Positions 33,690 to 42,213 are shown, numbered from the stretch's first letter. The stretch is 64,000 nucleotides of DNA from JASGDN01 sp049841275 (GCA_049841275.1 JASGDN010000086.1:1-64000); one strand, 5' to 3'. The notes: a model not told the origin generated them from the sequence alone. Made by a program: numbers and translations.

Positions 33690-34028
33690 TCACATCTCGC
33701 AGGCCCCATCCTCGTTGACGAACCCCTCCTCAAGAACGAGATTGGTCGCGTCTCCCTTCGATGGCCGGACGGTCACCTGCTGGTCTCCTTGCAGGATTGC
33801 CCGTGATCCTGCACCGATGTAGCGCTCGTTGCCCGTGGCAGTCTTGTCTCCGGTTCGAACGAAATCGGCGTGAGACGTGATCACCGCCGCACCATGCATG
33901 CTGTGCCCAGAGGAACCGAATGGATCCCAGAGCCATCCTGTGGCAATGAAGATGGCAGCCAGAATGACGATGGTTGCCCCACCGATCCTGATCCACGATA
34001 CCGAGCTGTGCTGCTTCTGTTCGCTCAC
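33690..34028 (-). CDS. single-span membrane-anchored protein, probably truncated
   Basis: A 112-residue protein of unknown family. A short cytoplasmic N-terminus is followed by one membrane span (IRIGGATIVILAAIFIATGWLW), then an extracytoplasmic part (HSMHGAAVITSHADFVRTG ... ILQGDQQVTVRPSKGD ... EEGFVNEDGACEM). Start is GTG 34028. The reading stops at a TGA, yet coding-like sequence continues in frame for 45 more codons, so the native protein was probably ~158 residues. It converges with the PHA-system paralogue and diverges from the S10 peptidase. Confidence 0.55.
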   Translation of the reverse strand: MSEQKQHSSVSWIRIGGATIVILAAIFIATGWLWDPFGSSGHSMHGAAVITSHADFVRTGDKTATGNERYIGAGSRAILQGDQQVTVRPSKGDATNLVLEEGFVNEDGACEM

Positions 34029-34304
34029 GGCGTCGCCCCCGACCCCACGTGGTTCATATTGGAATTCTCGCTGTGGAAGAGGATGCTCTCACCTGAAAGA
34101 ACGAGACGTAGCAGCACCGGGTTCCCCGTCTCGGTGGGGCGAAACCCCGGAATGGCAGTCTGACCTCGTCTGCGCCCTGCCGCGGCCGTGTCCTCACCTG
34201 CCCCGGTTCCCCGATCCCGATTCCTCGGCTAGACTGCCCTCGGACAATCGACTGCCCGTCCCAGATATCCCCGGGACCAACCACCACGAAGGAGCACCCT
34301 CGCA

Positions 34305-35750
34305 GTGACCGAAGCGACCGCAACCACCTCCACACCCGCCCCATCGACCGACGAGCAGATCCCCGATCCCGTCGTCCGCGAGCACAGCATCACGGTCGAT
34401 GGCAAGCCCCTCGCCTACACCACCACTACCGGCCTCATGCCCATTCGCAACGACAAGGGCGAGCTCCAGGCCCGGCTCTTCTTCACCTATTACCAGGTTA
34501 TCGATGCCAATGCCACCGAGCCCCGCCCGCTCACCATCGCCTTCAACGGCGGTCCCGGCTCGGCATCCGTCTGGCTGCACATGGGCGGTCTCGCCCCGCG
34601 CCGCGTCGAGATGCTGGCGGACGGTGGCATGCCCAAACCACCCTTCAAGCTCGTCGACAACGAGTACACCTGGCTCCCCGAGACCGACATCGTCTTCATC
34701 GATCCCGTCGATACCGGCTACTCCCGCGCCGTCTCCGACGAGGCCGGCAAGAAGATGAAGGGCCAGGATGGCGACATCGCCGCGGTCGGCGAGTTCATCC
34801 GCCTCTTCCTCTCCCGCTATGGCCGCTGGACCTCCCCGCTCTTCCTTGCGGGCGAAAGCTACGGCACCTTCCGCTCGGCAGGCCTCGCCGGATACCTGGT
34901 CGAGAAGGGCATCGCCTTCAACGGCCTCATCCTCGTCTCCAGCGTCCTCAACATGGCGACCATTCGTTTCACCTGGGCGAACGACCTGCCCCACGCCCTC
35001 TACCTGCCAACCTTCGCCGCCACCGCCTGGTTCCACGCGCGCCTGGAAGCCGAGCAGCAAGCCAAGCCCATCCGCATCTTCCTCGACGAAGTGGAAGCCT
35101 GGACCGAGACCGTCTATGTCCCCGCCCTTTCCCTCGGCGACCGCCTCCCGGACGAGGAGCGCGAGGTCGTCCTCGACGGCCTGGTCCGCTACACCGGCCT
35201 TTCCCGCGCCTACCTGAGCCAGGCCAACCTGCGACCCGAGATCATGAAGTTCTGCAAGGAGCTCACCCGCGACACTGGGCGCACGGTCGGCCGCCTCGAC
35301 AGCCGCTTCACCGGCTTCGACCGCTCCGGCGTCTCCGACAAGCCGGATTACGATCCCTCGCTGAACGGCATCCGGCCGCCATTCACCAGCACGATCAACC
35401 AGTACATCCGCCAGGAACTCGGTTACGAGTCCGACGTCGAGTACCACATCCTGCGCGGGCTGGAATGGGAGTACCCGAACGGCACGCCGGGCGACACCTC
35501 TGCCGAGCTACGCGACGCCTTCGCGAAGAACCCCTACATGCAGGTCTTCGTCGCCTCCGGTTACTACGATCTTGCGACGCCGTACTATGCAACGATCTAC
35601 ACCATGAACCACATGGTGCTCGATCCGAACCTGCGCGGGAACATCCACTTCAAGGAGTACGAGACCGGCCACATGGTCTACATCGACCAGCAGGCCCTCA
35701 AGGACCTCCACGATCACGTCACCGCGTTCATCACCGAATCCCTCGCCTAG
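34305..35750 (+). CDS. S10-family serine carboxypeptidase-like protein
   Basis: A 481-residue enzyme of the carboxypeptidase Y family. NGGPGSASVW gives the oxyanion hole, LAGESYGTFRSAG the nucleophile Ser, SGYYDLATP the catalytic Asp and YETGHMVYID the catalytic His. No signal peptide is seen, so the enzyme may be cytoplasmic, unlike eukaryotic relatives; bacterial S10 members with this layout are common in soil bacteria. It removes C-terminal residues from peptides. GTG 34305 has GAAGGAG upstream. Monocistronic with a clear terminator. Confidence 0.9.
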   Translation: MTEATATTSTPAPSTDEQIPDPVVREHSITVDGKPLAYTTTTGLMPIRNDKGELQARLFFTYYQVIDANATEPRPLTIAFNGGPGSASVWLHMGGLAPRRVEMLADGGMPKPPFKLVDNEYTWLPETDIVFIDPVDTGYSRAVSDEAGKKMKGQDGDIAAVGEFIRLFLSRYGRWTSPLFLAGESYGTFRSAGLAGYLVEKGIAFNGLILVSSVLNMATIRFTWANDLPHALYLPTFAATAWFHARLEAEQQAKPIRIFLDEVEAWTETVYVPALSLGDRLPDEEREVVLDGLVRYTGLSRAYLSQANLRPEIMKFCKELTRDTGRTVGRLDSRFTGFDRSGVSDKPDYDPSLNGIRPPFTSTINQYIRQELGYESDVEYHILRGLEWEYPNGTPGDTSAELRDAFAKNPYMQVFVASGYYDLATPYYATIYTMNHMVLDPNLRGNIHFKEYETGHMVYIDQQALKDLHDHVTAFITESLA

Positions 35751-35776
35751 CCCACACCAAGCAGGGAGCAGACGAA

Positions 35777-35810
35777 GACCGGCGGTGGGGGACGTCTCCC
35801 ACCGCCGGTC
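35777..35810 (+). terminator. hairpin terminator of the S10 peptidase gene
   Basis: GACCGGCGGTGGG (35777-35789) and CCCACCGCCGGTC (35798-35810) form a perfect 13-bp stem with an 8-base loop, followed by CTGTTGTGTG. Confidence 0.85.
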
Positions 35811-35964
35811 CTGTTGTGTGATAGCGCCAGCGATCATCCTGCATGCCTTGCCAGCCCCGGCAATGCACGCCAACTCGTGAGTACCGATCTTGCATAGGCA
35901 GTCGCATCGCATGTCGGGAGTAGATGCCCGGTGTGGAGGATGGTTCCATTCGAGGGAGCGAATC

Positions 35965-36159
35965 ATGAATCAGCAGACGGCGCGAAGTTCCTTTGTGGCG
36001 ATGGCAATTGCAATCGTCATCTGGGTCGTTCTCGGGCTCATCTTCATCGATTCGAGGCAGACCATCGCGCTCTGGGCAATCATCATCGCGATCGCCACCT
36101 TCGTGGTCACCTCCAGTATCTCCACCATCGTCCGGCGATCGAAGGGCTCATCCTCCTGA
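35965..36159 (+). CDS. small two-span membrane protein, 64 aa
   Basis: Unrecognised. It has two adjacent hydrophobic stretches (FVAMAIAIVIWVVLGLIFI and TIALWAIIIAIATFVVTSSI) separated by DSRQ, and a basic C-terminus RRSKG. GAGGGAG at 35952-35958 is well placed before the ATG, so translation is likely. It is isolated from other genes and has no clear partner. Confidence 0.55.
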   Translation: MNQQTARSSFVAMAIAIVIWVVLGLIFIDSRQTIALWAIIIAIATFVVTSSISTIVRRSKGSSS

Positions 36160-36196
36160 CACCAGAAGCTTGTCCGGTATCCATATCGGACGGGCT

Positions 36197-36252
36197 GGCA
36201 TCCAAGGGATCGCATCTCGCTATGAGTGAGCCGCTCCGCTTGGGATGACGGT
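36197..36252 (-). repeat. dispersed intergenic repeat, inverted copy
   Basis: On the minus strand it reads CGTCATCCCAAGCGGAGCGG followed by CTCACTCATAGCGAGATG, the same opening words as the copy at 32961. It sits between the small membrane protein and pncB. Confidence 0.5.
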
Positions 36253-36293
36253 GTTTGGCTGGATCAAGACGGCGGGCGTTCGACGTGGCGGGC

Positions 36294-37745
36294 CTACCCT
36301 GCCTGCTCCATCAGTTCGTGGATGAGGCCGTTGCGGAGTGCCTGCAACGCCGGGGTCATCTCCACCGGATAGCGATCCGGCTCATCGACGGCCAGTGCCT
36401 TCAACCGCTCCGGCAACGCTGCCAGCGATTCCCCTGCCCGTGTCTTGATTGCCTTCACGGCATCCGTCTCGTGCAGCAGCAGCCCATCCTGCACGATCGG
36501 CTGAAGCAGCGGACGCGCCCCGATGGGCGGATCCTCGTCCCCCAGCCCGATCACGTCGCGCTGGAAATCCCCCACCCGCCAGACCACCTTCTGGCCCGGC
36601 CAGGTGCTCTTGTCGCCCCCGCCCGCCAGCTTGATCCGCGCCGAAGCCGCCTCGTTCGCGTCCCCGCCATACCATGCCAGCTTGTAGACCGCGCCGATCA
36701 CCCCGCCGACCGTCCCGCTGGCGATCGTCCCCAGCCCAACGCCGAGGCTTCCCCCAACGCCGAAGCCGTCTACCGGCGCCCCGGCCTCCACCAGGTCGCG
36801 GATCGCGTACTCGTCCATGTCGCCGCTGACGAGCACCTTCACGTCCTGCATCCCGGCGTCGTCGAGCAGCACTCGCACCATTCGGCTATCCGCATTCAGG
36901 TCGCCGCTGTCCAACCGCACGGAAGCAAGCGTGTGGCCGTAGGCCTCTCGCGCCTCCTGTCCTACCTGGATTGCATCGACGATCCCCTGCCGCACGTCGT
37001 AGGTGTCCAGCAGCAGCGAAAAGCTCGACAGCGTCGCCGCCACCGCCCGGAAGGCCGTCAGCTCATCCGGGTACGCTTGCACCAGTGCGTGCGGAATCGT
37101 CCCGGAAGCAGGGATGTCGTATTCCTTCGCCGCCGCCACGAACGAGGTCGCGTCGCAGCCGCCGATATATCCGGATCGCGCGGAAAGAAACGGCTCGTGA
37201 GCGCGGCGGAACGAGAAATCGCTCAGCCCGCGTCCTTTTGCGGAGATCGCCAGGCGTGCCGCCTTGGTCGCAATCAGCGTCGAGATACCGACCGCCCGCA
37301 GCAGGCCCGATTCGATCAACAGCGCCACCGGGAACGACGCCGTGATCCGCAGCAGTGGCTCGTTCGGGAACGAGATCTCCCCCTCCGGGATCGCCAGGAT
37401 CTCGCCGTCGAACTGCAGGTCGCGCAGATAGTCGAGGAACTCCGGCTCGTAGCCCTTGATCCGCTCCAGGTATTCGCGGTCCTCCCACGTGTACTTGAAC
37501 GCCCGCAGGTAATCGATCGCCGGGCCGAGCCCCGCCGTCAGCATGAATCCGCCGCCGAACGGGTTTCGCCGCGTGTAGAGGTCGAACGTCGCCTGGCCGG
37601 TCTGCCCGGTCTTCCACGCCACGTAGGCCGAATCGACGTGATAGAGGTCCGTGTAGAGCGAGGTCGGGATCGGCGTGATCGTCGGCTCGGCGATGTGCCG
37701 GCGTTCCCGCTGCTCGTTGATCAGGCCACTGCGCACCACCGCCAT
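36294..37745 (-). CDS. pncB: nicotinate phosphoribosyltransferase
   Basis: A 483-residue NAD-salvage enzyme making nicotinate mononucleotide from nicotinate and PRPP. Family parts: SLYTDLYHVDSAYVAW at the start, DLYTRRNPFGGGFMLTAGL, RRAHEPFL, ASGTIPHALVQAYPDE with the regulatory/catalytic His, SVRLDSGDL and VDGFGVGGSLG for phosphoribosyl binding. It is the long bacterial type. GGGAGACGAG precedes ATG 37745. The nicotinamidase gene lies upstream on the same strand, so the two make a salvage pair, although 463 bases of repeat-bearing DNA separate them. Confidence 0.93.
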   Translation of the reverse strand: MAVVRSGLINEQRERRHIAEPTITPIPTSLYTDLYHVDSAYVAWKTGQTGQATFDLYTRRNPFGGGFMLTAGLGPAIDYLRAFKYTWEDREYLERIKGYEPEFLDYLRDLQFDGEILAIPEGEISFPNEPLLRITASFPVALLIESGLLRAVGISTLIATKAARLAISAKGRGLSDFSFRRAHEPFLSARSGYIGGCDATSFVAAAKEYDIPASGTIPHALVQAYPDELTAFRAVAATLSSFSLLLDTYDVRQGIVDAIQVGQEAREAYGHTLASVRLDSGDLNADSRMVRVLLDDAGMQDVKVLVSGDMDEYAIRDLVEAGAPVDGFGVGGSLGVGLGTIASGTVGGVIGAVYKLAWYGGDANEAASARIKLAGGGDKSTWPGQKVVWRVGDFQRDVIGLGDEDPPIGARPLLQPIVQDGLLLHETDAVKAIKTRAGESLAALPERLKALAVDEPDRYPVEMTPALQALRNGLIHELMEQAG

Positions 37746-37921
37746 CGCGTCTCGTCTCCCGCGCGTCGAACGATCGATCGTTGCGCGGAATCATCCCGTA
37801 CCATCCTCGCCCTGTCGACCCGGCCCGCCGTCGGCGCATCGGCCGCTTTCATCGAGTCTGCCGATATGCTCCTCCTCGCGTCATGCTGAGTGGATTGTCT
37901 CCATCGAGGTGTCCTGTTCGT

Positions 37922-37991
37922 GTAGGGGCGATCCTGGTGATCGCCCGGCGTGTTGCAGGACCCCTCGGGCGATCACCAGGATCGTCCCTAC
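37922..37991. repeat. 26-bp-arm palindrome of GTAGGG type
   Basis: GTAGGGGCGATCCTGGTGAT plus CGCCCG (37922-37947) is the reverse complement of 37966-37991 with a single mismatch; the loop is 18 bases. It would form a long cruciform or RNA hairpin. GTAGGG-flanked hairpins of this kind look like a mobile REP/MITE-type element. Confidence 0.8.
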
Positions 37992-38030
37992 GATCAAACG
38001 CACGCTCAACCTGACAGTCGGCATAGACAG

Positions 38031-38088
38031 TCTACTGAGCGCAGCGTAGGCCTCCGCGCGAAGCGCCATCGACCGCAGGTCAATATCC
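38031..38088 (+). repeat. dispersed intergenic repeat, copy c
   Basis: It reads CTACTGAGCGCAGCGTAGGC then CCGCGCGAAGCGCCATCGAC and CGCAGGTCAATATCC, aligning end to end with the copy at 33066-33128. Confidence 0.7.
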
Positions 38089-38208
38089 CAACCGGAGGTG
38101 TTTCAAAGCCGCCAAGCCGGGTGCAGGCGAGGCATCCCCGTTTTGTTGCACCGGATTTCCGGCTATGCCGGGAGCGTTTCGCTCGGAGGAGCGACCGCGG
38201 ACGCCGCG

Positions 38209-38916
38209 TCAGGAGAGCGACTTCACGATCCGGATGCCGTTGCTCGCCATATGGTAGAGGAAGACTTCGTGGAAGAAATCCCCTGGATGGGCGATGCCTG
38301 GCCCCTGCGATGCCGCCACCGGAATGTCGAAGGTTTCCACGGCATTCGCTGGCACGATCACGTCGAATGTCCGCAGATGCTTCGCATTCGCGCGCATCCG
38401 CAGGTACATCGCCAGCTGATAGACGCAGAGATCGGTGCAGTTCCCCACCACGATGGCGGTCGTCACCTCGGGATGCTTGTCCAGCCAGGCATCGAAGCGA
38501 CTTTCGATCGCCGGGTTCAGCGAGGACTTCTCCACAATCGTCAGTTCGTCCGCGAAGGAGAGGTGTTCCAGCTCCGGGATCGTCCGCGCCTCGCTCGTGC
38601 CCTTCACCGCGTGCGGCGGGTAGGCGCGGAACTCCGGCGACTCCTCATCATGCGCGTCCTGCAGCAGCACGAAATGCCGGATGCCATGCCGGTGCGCCGC
38701 CGTGAAGAGATCCACGACGGGTCCGGTGAGTGTGTCCACCCGCTTCGAGGAGAGCGGCCCCTCTCGCAGGAAGGCGTTGATCATGTCTGCCGAGAAGACG
38801 GCGCCCGCCTTCGGGTCGGGCACGACGTCGTCCAGCGAGGCATCGGCCAGGGTCTTCAGCCAGTTCCGTACGAAGGTCGGGGTGATCGAACGAGGAGTCC
38901 GGGATGTTGTCGCCAT
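38209..38916 (-). CDS. nicotinamidase / isochorismatase-family hydrolase
   Basis: A 235-residue cysteine hydrolase. The catalytic triad is visible: Asp in VFSADMINAF, Lys in IVEKSSLNP, Cys in VVGNCTDLCVYQLA. QDAHDEESPEF supplies metal ligands as in nicotinamidases. It would turn nicotinamide into nicotinate for pncB, which lies downstream on the same strand, and this context supports nicotinamidase over other family members. ATG 38916 has GGAAGG seven bases upstream; the frame open to 38976 adds an Arg-rich stretch unlike the family. Confidence 0.85.
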   Translation of the reverse strand: MATTSRTPRSITPTFVRNWLKTLADASLDDVVPDPKAGAVFSADMINAFLREGPLSSKRVDTLTGPVVDLFTAAHRHGIRHFVLLQDAHDEESPEFRAYPPHAVKGTSEARTIPELEHLSFADELTIVEKSSLNPAIESRFDAWLDKHPEVTTAIVVGNCTDLCVYQLAMYLRMRANAKHLRTFDVIVPANAVETFDIPVAASQGPGIAHPGDFFHEVFLYHMASNGIRIVKSLS

Positions 38917-39033
38917 GATGGGCCTTCCACGCGCGGGGAGATCGGCTCGGGAAGCAAACACGTTCCCACGCCGCACATTCCCCGCCAGTGTAGGCCGTCG
39001 TTCGCCGCAACGATGCTCCCACCCGCTCCAGGA

Positions 39034-39414
39034 TCACGGATGCGAAGCCGGACCATTGCCGTCGGACGGTGGCGTGGCGCCCGGCTCGGACGTGGATGCC
39101 CGCTGTTGTCCGACGACGGTTCCCTCAGCCAGCACCTGTGGCTTGGCGCTGGCCGGCCCCTGCCCCTTCTGAAAGATCCCTGCCTCGCAGACCTCACCCG
39201 GACCGACCGTCACGCTGAGGCGTCCGCGTTCGTCGGCGTCGGGTTTGCCGATCACCTGGAAGAGGTGCGGACGCTCCCACGTCCTGCCAGGCCGTCTCAA
39301 CCAGAACTCTTCGTCCGGGTACTTCTCATAGGCGATGGTCGCTGTTCCCAATCGTTCTCCCTGCTGGGTGTCGATGAGAACGATTGAGGGCTGGATGGTG
39401 AGCTTGGCCGCCAT
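39034..39414 (-). CDS. unknown protein, short paralogue of the 39511-40620 product
   Basis: 126 residues, no recognised family. The first ~100 residues align with the N-terminus of the upstream gene's product: LTIQPSIVLIDTQQGE with LTANPDKVLIDTQHHP, EFWLRRPGRTWERPHLFQVIG with ELWLKRPGEGWTRPNLFGMIG, and the shared KPDADERG/TADADERG followed by PGEVCEAGIFQKG/PGQLFQAGIFLPP. A Ser/Pro/Gly tail ends it. There is no signal peptide. A hairpin separates it from the upstream paralogue. Confidence 0.65.
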   Translation of the reverse strand: MAAKLTIQPSIVLIDTQQGERLGTATIAYEKYPDEEFWLRRPGRTWERPHLFQVIGKPDADERGRLSVTVGPGEVCEAGIFQKGQGPASAKPQVLAEGTVVGQQRASTSEPGATPPSDGNGPASHP

Positions 39415-39451
39415 GACGCAGGGCTCCCGTCTCGTGGCGTGCTAGTCAGGC

Positions 39452-39494
39452 GTCCGGTGAAGCGATAGGATGGTGAACCATCGCTTCGCCGGAC
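39452..39494 (-). terminator. hairpin between the paired unknown genes
   Basis: GTCCGGTGAAGCGAT (39452-39466) pairs with ATCGCTTCGCCGGAC (39480-39494), one wobble. It follows the stop of the long paralogue and precedes the short one, so the pair may be partly uncoupled. Confidence 0.65.
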
Positions 39495-39510
39495 GGCTAG
39501 TCGAAGAGGA

Positions 39511-40620
39511 TCAGGCTTGTTCGTAATCGACCCACCACGATCCTTCGATGTAGTACGAGAGCGACCCGGCGGTTGGGGACGCATTGGTGTGCCACCAATG
39601 CCCGTCCACCTGCTCGTCCGACCCGACCGGAAACTCGATCATGCGGGGAGACGAAGACGCCTGATCGTCACCATCCGGCCAATCGTCGTCCTCAGATCCC
39701 CAGGTGAAGACGTAGAAGCCCGTCTCCTGCTCTCCCGCGACATGGAGCGGACCCAGATGCGTGTGCCCGAGGGGATAGTCCTGGCCGCTATCGATGGTGA
39801 ACTCCGGGAGATGGAAGGTCTCGGCGATGTGGTCGCCGTCGGCATCGGACGGATACTGGACGCGAATCCAGAATTGCCCCTCGCCGGAGGAAAGATCGTC
39901 TCCGTCATCGTTGACATGCAGGTTGTCGATCTTCACGGTCAGCTTGCGTTGCTGCAGGGTGAACGAGAGGTATTGCTGGTCCCAACGCCCCTTCTCGTCG
40001 TCCCAGACGATCACGCCCACGTAGTATTCCCGGCCCGGAAGCAGCCCCGTGATCTCAAACGTATGAGCCTTCAGAACCGGTTCCTCCAGGGAGAGCGGAT
40101 GGTAGCCAAGGTTGACCCGACCGAATGTTCCCTCGGTATCGGTCATGGCCAGGACGTGGGAATCGTCCTCCGTCGGTTCCTCCTGAGAGGCCGCGGCCAG
40201 CAACAGGTGCGTTGGCACCTTGGTCTCCAGCCACACATTCACATAGGTGCCGCCGTGTTCCTGGGTCATCGATGTGATGATCGATTCGGGAACCGGCTCC
40301 TTTTCCATCCCGGCCACGGTCACGAATGCAAGGGCATTGGGCTCCGAGCTTGTCGGTCCCCATGGCGGCAGGAAAATTCCTGCCTGGAAGAGTTGGCCCG
40401 GCTTGATGTGTTTGACATCGAAGCTGCCGCGTTCGTCCGCGTCGGCCGTGCCAATCATTCCGAACAGGTTCGGACGAGTCCACCCCTCACCGGGACGCTT
40501 GAGCCAGAGCTCCTCGCTGGCATCCTTCCGATAGGTGATAGTCGATTTTCCTTCTGCTGTTGGGTGATGTTGGGTATCGATGAGAACCTTGTCAGGATTG
40601 GCCGTCAGTCTGGTTGCCAT
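39511..40620 (-). CDS. unknown beta-rich multi-domain protein
   Basis: 369 residues, no recognised family. Three parts can be seen: a ~105-residue N-terminal domain shared with the downstream 126-residue protein; a fibronectin-III-like middle (~115-225; TYVNVWLETKVPTHLLLAA, HTFEITGLLPGREYYVGVIVWDD); and a C-terminal beta-sandwich-like part (TVKIDNLHVNDDGDD, GQFWIRVQYPSDADGDH) with Asp-rich loops that could bind Ca2+. There is no signal peptide or membrane span. AAGGAGAT is 8 bases before ATG 40620. The domain names are inference from pattern only. Confidence 0.65.
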   Translation of the reverse strand: MATRLTANPDKVLIDTQHHPTAEGKSTITYRKDASEELWLKRPGEGWTRPNLFGMIGTADADERGSFDVKHIKPGQLFQAGIFLPPWGPTSSEPNALAFVTVAGMEKEPVPESIITSMTQEHGGTYVNVWLETKVPTHLLLAAASQEEPTEDDSHVLAMTDTEGTFGRVNLGYHPLSLEEPVLKAHTFEITGLLPGREYYVGVIVWDDEKGRWDQQYLSFTLQQRKLTVKIDNLHVNDDGDDLSSGEGQFWIRVQYPSDADGDHIAETFHLPEFTIDSGQDYPLGHTHLGPLHVAGEQETGFYVFTWGSEDDDWPDGDDQASSSPRMIEFPVGSDEQVDGHWWHTNASPTAGSLSYYIEGSWWVDYEQA

Positions 40621-40892
40621 GCTGCTGATCTCCTTCGTTCTTTCGTGGATGTCATCTCCGGACCCATACGGCGACGCGGTGCCATGCCACGATCGTAGAG
40701 AGTCGCATCGCGTCGGCATATGGGGAGATGTACGCATTTCAGCGCAATAGACAAGCCCTGCAGGGAAGGGGCCTGCCAGTTCGGACGGTCCGTGCGGCGG
40801 TGTAACCGGGGTCGGAGTGGTACGCTCAACCGTGAGATCGGTCGATCCGGCTCATCCATCGCACGCATCCAGAGACGAGGTCGCTTCTCCCT

Positions 40893-41504
40893 GTGGTCTT
40901 CCCTCTCATCGGCGCCAAGGACTATATCGAGCAGCGTGGCTTCTATATCCACGACTGCCCAGCCTGCAAGGCTCCATCCCTCTTCGCCGTCTACGAGACG
41001 AAGCGCAAGATGACGCTCTATTTCGTGCCGACCGTCCCCGTGCGCGGGCAGATGGTGATGGAGTGCATGACCTGTCACGGCAAGTGGGGCGTGCCGAAGG
41101 ACCAGGTAGAGAGCCTGCTCGCCAGCCTGATGACGAAGGACGAGATTGCCGAACGCACGCGAGAGGCGGCGATGCACGCCCGCATGCTCGCAGAAGGCAC
41201 GGCAGGATTCGCGCCGAATGGGCAGGGGCCACGTCCGCAAACGCAGCCGACGCTCTACGAGGTCCTGCAGGTCCACTACAACGCCGAGCATGAGGTGATC
41301 GAGGCGGCGTTCAAGCGCCTTGCCTTGAAGTACCATCCCGACCGCTCGAAGGAGCCGGATGCCGCTGCCCGCATGCGCGAACTGATCGCCGCCCGCGATG
41401 TACTCGCCGATGCGGAGAAGCGTGCTATCTACGATCGCTCGCTCGGGATCGTCCGGGTGAAGCGCATTCCCCGCGTGGAAGCCCTCCGCCCCGACGAGGT
41501 GTAA
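40893..41504 (+). CDS. zinc-ribbon plus C-terminal J-domain protein
   Basis: A 203-residue protein. Residues 1-65 form a zinc ribbon (Cys22-x2-Cys25 and Cys58-x2-Cys61, around TLYFVPTVPV). A helical linker follows, and residues ~118-188 are a J domain: TLYEVLQVHYNAEHEVIEAAF, then KYHPD with His148-Pro149-Asp150, and DVLADAEKRAIYDR. It should stimulate a DnaK/Hsp70; the ribbon may recruit clients. It lacks the Gly/Phe region and the four-repeat zinc domain of true DnaJ. GTG 40893 is the start. Confidence 0.85.
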   Translation: MVFPLIGAKDYIEQRGFYIHDCPACKAPSLFAVYETKRKMTLYFVPTVPVRGQMVMECMTCHGKWGVPKDQVESLLASLMTKDEIAERTREAAMHARMLAEGTAGFAPNGQGPRPQTQPTLYEVLQVHYNAEHEVIEAAFKRLALKYHPDRSKEPDAAARMRELIAARDVLADAEKRAIYDRSLGIVRVKRIPRVEALRPDEV

Positions 41505-41574
41505 GCGGGAACCCCGGTCGCGATTCCCGCGTTCCTCTCTCGTCACCTGGTTCGCCGGATACGAGGAGGGACCC

Positions 41575-42153
41575 ATGAGACTCGATCGCCGCCAGTTCGT
41601 CACCTTCTGCGCCGGGGTTGTTCCTACCGCCGCCTTGGGGCAGCTCAGCCGTGATACGGCGACGCCGGGCGCCAGCGCCACACCCGTCCCGACGGTTCGT
41701 GGCGGGCTTGGACTCACCTATGAGGAGTGGGTCGCCCTTCGTGGCAAGCCTGACAGCTGGACCGGTGGCGACGACAATCGCCCGATCTATCTCGCATCCA
41801 TGCTGCGTATCAACCTGCCGACCTTCGCTCCAGGCAAGCGCATCGAGCAGATCAACATGGACCTCATCTCCGGCGTCCACGACGCATCCGACGCACGCCC
41901 GATCTGCGAACCCCTGATGCCCCCGGACACGGTCTTCGAACGGGAGGTCGCGCGGGGAGCAGAAGGCATCCGCACGTTCGAGTACTCCAGCGCGTGGCTG
42001 AAGGATCGTTACGCGGCGTTGCCTGCGGATGAGCGAGAGGGGCGCTTCCCGCCCGGCGGCGAGGGCACCTTCATCCTCTCCCTCGTGCAGAACGGACAAT
42101 TCATCAAACGGTTCGATTTCGCCACCATCTCGATCACCGACAACCGGCAATGA
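41575..42153 (+). CDS. Tat-exported protein of unknown function
   Basis: 192 residues with a twin-arginine signal MRLDRRQFVTFCAGVVP, then a Thr/Pro/Ala linker. The mature part (GLTYEEWVALRGKPDSWTGG, ASMLRINLPTFAPGKRIEQI, GTFILSLVQNGQFIKRFDFA) has no family I recognise. The Tat signal suggests export in folded form. GAGGAGG lies just before the ATG. It follows the J-domain gene by 70 bases on the same strand. Confidence 0.7.
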   Translation: MRLDRRQFVTFCAGVVPTAALGQLSRDTATPGASATPVPTVRGGLGLTYEEWVALRGKPDSWTGGDDNRPIYLASMLRINLPTFAPGKRIEQINMDLISGVHDASDARPICEPLMPPDTVFEREVARGAEGIRTFEYSSAWLKDRYAALPADEREGRFPPGGEGTFILSLVQNGQFIKRFDFATISITDNRQ

Positions 42154-42192
42154 GGTCCACGCGGTCTACGGTAGAATCTCGAACCTGAAACC

Positions 42193-42213
42193 GGACCGAC
42201 ACGCGGTCGGTCC
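42193..42213. terminator. short hairpin between convergent genes
   Basis: GGACCGAC and GTCGGTCC form an 8-bp stem with loop ACGCG; the 3' flank CTAC makes the minus strand begin GTAGGGACCGAC, recalling the GTAGGG palindrome at 37922. Confidence 0.5.

Larger units (their letters stand above)
37746..38208. other. repeat-rich intergenic region between the two NAD-salvage genes
   Basis: 463 bases with no gene. It contains the 37922-37991 palindrome, the 38031-38088 dispersed repeat and a degenerate half copy near 37878-37890 (GTCATGCTGAGTGGATTG). Confidence 0.6.

Noticed and set aside
33690..33692. Selenocysteine codon
   Set aside because: No SECIS element recognised and no selenoprotein family match; a nonsense change or base error is simpler.
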